6,914 nucleotides of DNA, from the NCBI GenBank assembly GCA_003448675.1, contig DLXZ01000107.1:1-6914 (forward strand), in the 5' to 3' direction. The DNA is from Porticoccaceae bacterium. Lineage in GTDB: Bacteria > Pseudomonadota > Gammaproteobacteria > Pseudomonadales > Porticoccaceae. Under the pieces are notes generated by a model that was not told the origin of the DNA, searched no databases, and was given only the letters and a program-made list of their open reading frames with translations. The translations under genes were made by a program, and so were the position numbers. This document shows, in pieces, positions 1-5,107 of this stretch (its first letter is position 1; each line of letters starts with the position of its first letter).

Positions 1-1396
1 GTGCTCGCACCATATCCGGGCCCATTATCACCATGGAATCAAACAGTGGCAGGGCCGTACCCTGGCCGGAGAGCGCGACAAAGAACGGAAACAGAAAATC
101 CTTCAGCTTGATATCCAGGGTTTTGGCCAGGGACTCAAAGGCCTGATATAGCATATCGCGCTGCCACTCGGTCTGCTCATCCAGCAGCCAGGCACCGAAC
201 TGCAAGAATTTGCGGCAATCGTCCTCGTTCAGTTTCTGGTGCATAAAACTTTGCGCTTCAATGGCCGGGTAGCCGGACATCAGGTAGGCGACCATGGGCG
301 CTAGATCGCTGAATTTCTCCACCCGATCCTGAATTAGCGGCACAAGTTTTTTGATTTTATCCTCGTCCAGAGCCCACTCCGCTACCCTCCGGGCAAAGCT
401 TTCGTGATCTAGTTCTTCCCGAATCCATCGGCCATTAAGCCAATCAAGCTTCTCCATATCAAATACGGGGCCACCCAGGCGAACCTGCTGGATATCAAAG
501 TGCTCAATCATCTGCACCAGGGTGAACTTCTCTTCTTCTTCAGGCATGGACCAACCCATGCGACCAAGATAATTAACCAGCGCTTCGGGCATATAGCCCA
601 TAGCGCGGTAATAATTGATCCCTGTTGGGTTTTTACGCTTGCTGAGTTTACTTTTATCAGGGTTTCGCAGGAGCGGCATATGGCATAGCACCGGCATCTC
701 CCAGCCCAGATACTCATACAAAAGCTGGTGCTTGGGTGCGGAATTGATCCACTCCTCACCCCTGATCACATGGCTAATTTCCATCAGATGATCATCCACG
801 ACATTGGCAAGGTGATAAGTGGGCAGGCCGTCAGCCTTGACCAGCACCTGCATATCCACCTGCGCCCAGGGGATCTCAATCTCACCACGCAGCATATCCT
901 GGAACCGACAGACGCCCTGCTCAGGCACTTTCATTCGAATCACGTGAGGCTCACCCGCCGCCAGACGTGCTTGTATATCAGTGTCGGAGAGCTTTAAGCC
1001 ACGACCGTCGTACCGGGGCGTTTCGCCTCGGGCCATCTGCTCCCGACGCATTTCTTCCAGCTCCTGCGGTGTCGCGAAGCAATAAAACGCATGACCCCCC
1101 TCAATCAGCTCCCGCGCATAACGCTGATAGATCTCGGATCTTTCGCTCTGGCGGTAGGAACCGAATTCACCACCAACATCGGGCCCTTCATCCCACTCAA
1201 GCCCCAGCCAGCGCAGGCTGTCAAAAATCTTCTGTTCAGAACTTTTACTACTGCGCTGCTGATCAGTATCCTCGACCCTGAGAATAAACTTGCCGCCGTG
1301 CCGACGGGCAAAACACAAGTTAAACAGCGCTATGTAGGCAGTACCCACATGCGGATCGCCAGTGGGAGAAGGCGCAACACGGGTTCGAACGGTCAT
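1..1396 (-). CDS. gltX: Glutamyl-tRNA synthetase, C-terminus cut by window edge
   Basis: Class I aminoacyl-tRNA synthetase that charges tRNA-Glu with glutamate in the cytoplasm. I translated 465 codons from the ATG at 1396 to the window edge; Pseudomonas-type enzymes are about 490 residues, so only about the last 25-30 are missing. Visible marks are the HIGH-type signature DPHVGT at residues 14-19, the following LRVEDTD stretch near 39-45, the RGEEW motif near 212-216, and the KMSKS equivalent KLSKR at 250-254, followed by the helical anticodon-binding part. The Zn-binding site of the E. coli enzyme is mostly absent: only C106 remains, and the other ligand positions appear to be A108, G133 and K135. 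The gene lies 71 bp downstream of lapD on the same strand, so read-through is possible, but the two functions are unrelated. The ATG is preferred because translation starts directly with [13 protein letters not shown], as in relatives. Identity is essentially certain. Confidence 0.97.
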   Translation of the reverse strand, partial: MTVRTRVAPSPTGDPHVGTAYIALFNLCFARRHGGKFILRVEDTDQQRSSKSSEQKIFDSLRWLGLEWDEGPDVGGEFGSYRQSERSEIYQRYARELIEGGHAFYCFATPQELEEMRREQMARGETPRYDGRGLKLSDTDIQARLAAGEPHVIRMKVPEQGVCRFQDMLRGEIEIPWAQVDMQVLVKADGLPTYHLANVVDDHLMEISHVIRGEEWINSAPKHQLLYEYLGWEMPVLCHMPLLRNPDKSKLSKRKNPTGINYYRAMGYMPEALVNYLGRMGWSMPEEEEKFTLVQMIEHFDIQQVRLGGPVFDMEKLDWLNGRWIREELDHESFARRVAEWALDEDKIKKLVPLIQDRVEKFSDLAPMVAYLMSGYPAIEAQSFMHQKLNEDDCRKFLQFGAWLLDEQTEWQRDMLYQAFESLAKTLDIKLKDFLFPFFVALSGQGTALPLFDSMVIMGPDMVRA

Positions 1397-1432
1397 AATT
1401 TACAGCTCGCGGCGGGACAATCGGGGGCCCTG

Positions 1433-1438
1433 ATTATA
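1433..1438 (-). promoter_or_regulatory. Possible -10 box upstream of gltX
   Basis: The minus strand reads TATAAT here, a perfect sigma-70 -10 hexamer, 36 bp upstream of the gltX ATG in the lapD-gltX gap. No convincing -35 hexamer lies 16-19 bp further upstream (AGTCCT at 17 bp spacing), so the promoter is suggested by the -10 alone. It would give gltX its own transcription independent of lapD. No terminator-like hairpin with a T-tract was seen in this gap. Confidence 0.4.
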
Positions 1439-1467
1439 TCGCGGTTGGCACGACCAGGACTCAGTGT

Positions 1468-3420
1468 TTAGGACCGAAGTTCGAGATTTGCGATCCAATA
1501 ACCCTGGGCGCCATTGATATGTAGATCCACTAATGTTTGCCATTCGGCTTCCGTTTCAATGCCTTCGACGAACACTTGTATTTCTCGGGTTTGCGCCAAT
1601 TGCACCAGAGCCTTGATATAGAACTGATTGTCCCGCGCCAGATTAATATTTTTCACAAAACTGCGGTGCACCTTCAAGTAGCGCAGTGGCAAACTGGCCA
1701 GATAAGCAAAAGCAGAGGATTCAAGCCCAAAATGATCAATCGCCAGGCCACTTTTATGGCGAGCCAGTATATTAGCGAAAGAGCGTATATTCGTTTCCGC
1801 AACTTTGAGTGCGTGCTCCGGCACTTCGACGATCAGCCGCTGGGCAAAATCTGCCCTGCCAGACAGAAACTCGTCTAGCCAGCGGCAAAAACCGGGATCA
1901 TTCACCGATGCGGGACAGATATTAACCGATAGTGGTGCTTCGTCGGCCAGCTTACCATCAGCCAGCTTTTCCAATACCAGCTTGTCCAGGTCAACCGACA
2001 AGCCAAAACGCCGGACCATCGGCATCACCGTACCCGCCGTCAGTTCAAAGTCATCGGGAGCCTGAAACCTGGAATACACTTCATAGCCTAGAGTTTGTTT
2101 CTCCGGCACGGTAACAGTTTGCTGAAAACGTAGCTCTATGGATTTGTTCGCAATTGCATCGGTGACAAACTGCCGGCGATCAAATACCGATTCCGACAAA
2201 GTGGGAATACCCGCAATATCCAGACTGGCAAATCTACACCAGGTTTCACCACCATCCACGTCAACACTGTTCAGCGCCATATCGGCCTCACTCAAAAGCT
2301 CTGGCCCATTGTCGATTTTTTCGCCATAAGTAAATCCCATCGTGACACGCAGAGGAAACTCATCTTGATGCTGCCAGGTGAGTCCGGCAACCGCCTGCAT
2401 TAGCGAGTCGGCTAAATCACGCGCCACATCCTCGTCGACATCCGGAACAAATAATGCAAACTCCTGACCCTGCCGCCTGGCCAGAATCACCTGCTCAAAT
2501 TGCTCAACGCCCTGTTTTAGTATATTCGCAAGGGCCTGGAGCACTTCGTTACCGACTCGCCGGCCACTCAGATCATTGATTCGCCCTAACTGATTGAGGG
2601 CAAAAATCATTAACACACCGCAGCGACTTCCACTTTCGTCACTAGCGAAAGAATCAAGTCGAGCATCAAAATCCGTCCGATTTGACAATCCGGTGACCAA
2701 GTCAGAATGGGAAAGCTCGCGCAGTTCCGAGATCAATTCCGACTGACGGTGAAACAGGTCCTCAAAACGCGCGGACAGCCGGTTCATGACCTGCACCACA
2801 CGGCGCAATTCGCGTGTTTTTGGCAACTTGGATTGCTGGATGAATTGTTGCTCTGCGATCGCCTCGGCCTGTTTTTCAACTTCCCTAAGCGGCGACAACA
2901 CCACGCCAAGCGAAAAGAACACAGCCACGCTGGCGCCAACTCCAATAAGGGTGAACCATAGTAAATGACCAGCCGCTGCCTGCCACAGCTTCTTGTAAGC
3001 CTGCCCGGGATGGCTGACAACTCTCAATTTGCCAAGAATTACCCAGCCTGAGGAAACTTCGGCATTACCCTCATAATCCGGCAGAGACATAAGGCTCATA
3101 AACCATTGGGGTACGCCCTCCAGGGTCACCGCAAATTCTTTGTCCAGCAGGGCATTGCCATCGGCACCGATATATTCGATTCGTCGATAATATCCACTGT
3201 CCGATACCGCATTTATCAGTGTCTCCAAAGTAGCCAGGTCTTCACTTTGTGCCGCCTGGGTCATGGATAGAGCCAGTGACGTGGCGGCATCCTGGGCATG
3301 AGTTTGCATCTGCTGGCCTACCAGAGCGCGCGTATTTTTTAGGCTAACCACCAGATTGCCAAAATACAGCAATAGCAGCACCGCGAGCACGGCAATAAGA
3401 ATTTGTCTGTATAGCGTCAC
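1468..3420 (-). CDS. lapD: LapD-type inner-membrane cyclic-di-GMP receptor
   Basis: Transmembrane receptor that binds cyclic-di-GMP in the cytoplasm and sequesters the LapG protease in the periplasm. Numbering from the GTG start (650 aa, close to the roughly 648 of Pseudomonas LapD): TM1 about 7-25; a LapD/MoxY-type periplasmic domain about 26-152; TM2 about 153-175; a HAMP/signalling helix starting with LSPLREVEKQ; a GGDEF domain about 237-395; an EAL domain about 415-650. The GGDEF signature is degenerate (QGQEF at 317-321). EAL is EVY at 447-449; the paired aspartates of DDFGTG are D562-H563 and the loop glycines are lost. Other EAL-family residues remain: N500, E532, K583, E619, Q639. This fits ligand binding without turnover. 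W126, in a GW motif, lines up with the LapD tryptophan that inserts into LapG. An alternative GTG at 3486 would add 22 residues but has no ribosome-binding site. Divergent from two lapG genes. Confidence 0.94.
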   Translation of the reverse strand: MTLYRQILIAVLAVLLLLYFGNLVVSLKNTRALVGQQMQTHAQDAATSLALSMTQAAQSEDLATLETLINAVSDSGYYRRIEYIGADGNALLDKEFAVTLEGVPQWFMSLMSLPDYEGNAEVSSGWVILGKLRVVSHPGQAYKKLWQAAAGHLLWFTLIGVGASVAVFFSLGVVLSPLREVEKQAEAIAEQQFIQQSKLPKTRELRRVVQVMNRLSARFEDLFHRQSELISELRELSHSDLVTGLSNRTDFDARLDSFASDESGSRCGVLMIFALNQLGRINDLSGRRVGNEVLQALANILKQGVEQFEQVILARRQGQEFALFVPDVDEDVARDLADSLMQAVAGLTWQHQDEFPLRVTMGFTYGEKIDNGPELLSEADMALNSVDVDGGETWCRFASLDIAGIPTLSESVFDRRQFVTDAIANKSIELRFQQTVTVPEKQTLGYEVYSRFQAPDDFELTAGTVMPMVRRFGLSVDLDKLVLEKLADGKLADEAPLSVNICPASVNDPGFCRWLDEFLSGRADFAQRLIVEVPEHALKVAETNIRSFANILARHKSGLAIDHFGLESSAFAYLASLPLRYLKVHRSFVKNINLARDNQFYIKALVQLAQTREIQVFVEGIETEAEWQTLVDLHINGAQGYWIANLELRS

Positions 3421-3427
3421 TGCCCTA

Positions 3428-3434
3428 CCTCTCT
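3428..3434 (-). promoter_or_regulatory. Ribosome-binding site that sets the lapD start
   Basis: The minus strand reads AGAGAGG, 7 nt before the GTG at 3420. The upstream in-frame GTG at 3486 has no purine-rich site at a suitable distance. The resulting N-terminus (VTLYRQILIAVL) begins just before the first membrane helix, as in known LapD proteins. This makes the 650-residue product more likely than the 672-residue one. Confidence 0.75.
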
Positions 3435-3533
3435 GGTTTGTTGAACTGGCCTGGCCAAAGAAATCAAGTTTTGCCAATTCTGTCACACGGGACCGAACCC
3501 GATCAAATGATTTACTGAAAAAAACTATGCTAA

Positions 3534-3550
3534 CATTATGTTTTATAATG
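3534..3550. promoter_or_regulatory. Divergent lapD/lapG promoter region with inverted repeat
   Basis: The 152-bp gap between the lapD and lapG starts contains an AT-rich core. On the plus strand CATTAT (3534-3539) is followed 5 nt later by its exact reverse complement ATAATG (3545-3550). The plus strand has a perfect TATAAT -10 hexamer at 3544-3549; the minus strand reads CATAAT at 3540-3535. A -10-like box therefore sits in each arm, one per direction. The -35 hexamers are weak: TTTACT at 3511-3516 is too far from TATAAT for that box, though it is suitably spaced for CATTAT at 3534. A site placed like this could be bound by a symmetrical regulator acting on both genes, but no known operator consensus was recognised. 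Promoter function is fairly likely; operator function is speculative. Confidence 0.5.
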
Positions 3551-3557
3551 GGTTATT

Positions 3558-3562
3558 AGAAG
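3558..3562 (+). promoter_or_regulatory. Weak ribosome-binding site before the TTG start of the first lapG
   Basis: AGAAG lies 10 nt before the TTG at 3573. It is weak and rather far away, but no better start exists. The frame is closed by a TAA at 3546-3548, and the next candidate (GTG at 3615) would remove the basic residues and half of the signal peptide. A weak site plus a TTG codon suggests low translation of this protease. Confidence 0.45.
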
Positions 3563-3572
3563 CATCCACTCT

Positions 3573-4241
3573 TTGACCACCTACCTTTTCAACAAAAGCC
3601 TTTTATACCGTCTAGTGACCCTGGTCGCTTGGTCGGTTATTACCGTCGCGATTGCGGACCACACAGGCTTTACGGAAAAGCAGTTTCTAAAAATCTCACG
3701 GGAATACGGCAGCGATGCTGAACTTCGAATTCGCAAATGGCAAGATCTCATCCATAACAGTACACGACTCAGTGAGAGGCAAAAGCTGGAACGAGTCAAC
3801 GACTTCTTTAACGGCGCCCGGTTTACCGATGATATTAAGCTCTGGCGGCAAGAAGATTACTGGGCAACGCCCCTGGAATTTCTACTCGAAGACGCCGGTG
3901 ACTGCGAAGACTTCTCAATCGCCAAATACTTTACGCTCAGAGCCATGGGCGTCGACAACGCTAAACTGCGCATTACCTACGTCAAGGCTTTAGATCTGAA
4001 TCAGGCGCATATGGTGCTCGCCTACTATCCAGAATCGTCCAGCACACCAGTTATTCTCGATAATATCAACAAACGTATTAAGCCAGCCCGCGAGCGAAGG
4101 GACTTGCAGCCAGTATACAGCTTTAACGCAGACGACCTCTGGCTGGCGCGCTCCCGTAACGAGCAGTTGATAGCTGGAAAGTCCAAACAACTTGGACGCT
4201 GGCGAAAACTAAACCAACGCATGGTACAGGAGCTTCTTTAA
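3573..4241 (+). CDS. lapG: LapG-type periplasmic cysteine protease, soluble copy
   Basis: Transglutaminase-like (bacterial, BTLCP/peptidase C93-type) cysteine protease; characterised LapG cuts the N-terminal retention module of a surface adhesin from the periplasm, requires calcium and is inhibited by LapD. The 222-residue product starts at a TTG. A signal peptide is visible: basic residues at K8 and R13, a hydrophobic stretch about 14-27 and a plausible cleavage site after AIA28. The catalytic triad is C111 (in GDCED), H146 (in NQAHMVL) and D163 (in ILDN). D110 and E112 beside the cysteine correspond to the calcium ligands of studied LapG proteins. Other marks are DYWATP at 95-100 and PVYSFN near the C-terminus. 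It is divergent from lapD and 4 bp ahead of a second lapG-like gene. By hand count about 79 of 119 core residues (near 66%) are identical between the two copies. No lipobox, so predicted soluble. Confidence 0.92.
   Translation: MTTYLFNKSLLYRLVTLVAWSVITVAIADHTGFTEKQFLKISREYGSDAELRIRKWQDLIHNSTRLSERQKLERVNDFFNGARFTDDIKLWRQEDYWATPLEFLLEDAGDCEDFSIAKYFTLRAMGVDNAKLRITYVKALDLNQAHMVLAYYPESSSTPVILDNINKRIKPARERRDLQPVYSFNADDLWLARSRNEQLIAGKSKQLGRWRKLNQRMVQELL
4228..4232 (+). promoter_or_regulatory. Ribosome-binding site for the second lapG, inside the first
   Basis: AGGAG lies within the last codons of the first lapG, 13 nt before the ATG at 4246. The spacing is a little long, but it is the only good site nearby. 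Together with the 4-bp gap between the genes, it points to one transcript with translational coupling. Confidence 0.55.
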
Positions 4242-4245
4242 GCCA

Positions 4246-5028
4246 ATGCAATTTGGACAGCAAACAGAACTTAGCAAGCAAAAGAGTCTTTCCGAGAGAC
4301 CAAAACGAATCCCATGTATCGGCCATTTTGTGCCGGTGTTTACGGCGCTACTGATCCTACTGAGCGGTTGCGCCAGCAAACCCGAGTTACCACCCGCGCG
4401 CGAACCTCAACCCGACACCTCAGCGGCAAAAAAACTCTTTACCGAACCCGACTTTCCCCGATTAATACGAAGCGTAGAGAACGAACACGGCCCCATAGCC
4501 GGTAATCGCATCCGTCACTGGGCTACACTGGTCGAGCGAGGAAAAAGCCTGAAAACGTATGAACAGCTGGTGGAAACCAACCGTTTCTTCAATGGTGCGC
4601 AATTTTTAACGGATCAGGAGGTCTGGCAAACCGACGATTATTGGGCAACACCTATCGAATTTCTGATCAAGGATGCAGGCGATTGCGAGGAGTTCGCCAT
4701 CGCCAAGTACATCACCCTCCGATATATGGGCCTGGAAGACGAAAAAATGCGCATCACCTACGTCAAGGCGCTAACCCTGAACCAGGCCCACATGGTGCTC
4801 GGTTACTACACCGAACCTAGCCAGATACCTCTAGTGCTAGACAATTTGAACCCGCGCATTCTTCCCGCCAACGAGCGCGATGATTTGGTACCTGTCTATA
4901 GCTTTAATAGCGCAGATCTTTGGCTAGCAAAGAGCGATAAAGACCAAAAAACAAGGACAGAACTACAGGCGGTTGAAAATCTACGTCCCTGGCAATCATT
5001 GCTGCAAAAATTGAGGGGGGATCGTTGA
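4246..5028 (+). CDS. lapG: LapG-like cysteine protease, predicted outer-membrane lipoprotein
   Basis: Second transglutaminase-like LapG family protease, 260 residues. After a long polar N-region (about 1-29) comes a hydrophobic stretch ending in the lipobox LLSGC, with lipidated Cys at 42. Residue +2 is Ala rather than Asp, so Lol sorting to the outer membrane is predicted. A Pro-rich linker (about 46-58) separates the anchor from the protease domain. The triad is C147 (GDCEE), H182 (NQAHMVL) and D199 (VLDN), with D146 and E148 as likely calcium ligands, so the copy looks catalytically intact. DYWATP at 131-136 and PVYSFN near the C-terminus match the first copy. Likely cotranscribed with the upstream copy (4-bp gap). 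It could be the main adhesin protease held close to the adhesin's outer-membrane exit, or a paralog with another substrate; sequence cannot decide. The family call is firm, the division of labour is not. Confidence 0.9.
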   Translation: MQFGQQTELSKQKSLSERPKRIPCIGHFVPVFTALLILLSGCASKPELPPAREPQPDTSAAKKLFTEPDFPRLIRSVENEHGPIAGNRIRHWATLVERGKSLKTYEQLVETNRFFNGAQFLTDQEVWQTDDYWATPIEFLIKDAGDCEEFAIAKYITLRYMGLEDEKMRITYVKALTLNQAHMVLGYYTEPSQIPLVLDNLNPRILPANERDDLVPVYSFNSADLWLAKSDKDQKTRTELQAVENLRPWQSLLQKLRGDR

Positions 5029-5058
5029 AATCAGGGTAATCCACCTCGACAATGCGCG

Positions 5059-5086
5059 ATGGGTCCCTTCAAGCGAAGGAACCCAT
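5059..5086 (+). terminator. Hairpin terminator between convergent genes
   Basis: ATGGGT pairs with ACCCAT and CCTTC with GAAGG around an AAGC tetraloop, with a single C-A mismatch: 11 pairs in 28 nt. On the plus strand a T-rich stretch (TTATTTT, 5094-5100) follows after 7 nt, so it fits best as the terminator of the lapG pair. In the minus direction it lies about 20 bp past the adhesin stop but lacks a T-tract, so it may only stabilise that transcript's 3' end. It sits in the 79-bp gap between the two stop codons. Confidence 0.7.
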
Positions 5087-5107
5087 GCTCACCTTATTTT
5101 CACAACG

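Noticed and set aside
1397..1467. Possible terminator between lapD and gltX
   Set aside because: Only short GC-rich pairings such as GGGCCC and a 3-bp GGT/ACC stem are present, with no T-tract, so no intrinsic terminator is supported.
967..1471. Two overlapping plus-strand open frames opposite gltX (967-1281 and 1091-1471)
   Set aside because: The minus strand encodes the conserved GluRS N-terminus through this region; the plus-strand products look like reverse-strand noise.
3421..3486. 22-residue N-terminal extension of lapD from a GTG at 3486
   Set aside because: No ribosome-binding site precedes it, and the extension is not expected in LapD. The GTG at 3420 has AGAGAGG at 7 nt and gives the usual protein length.
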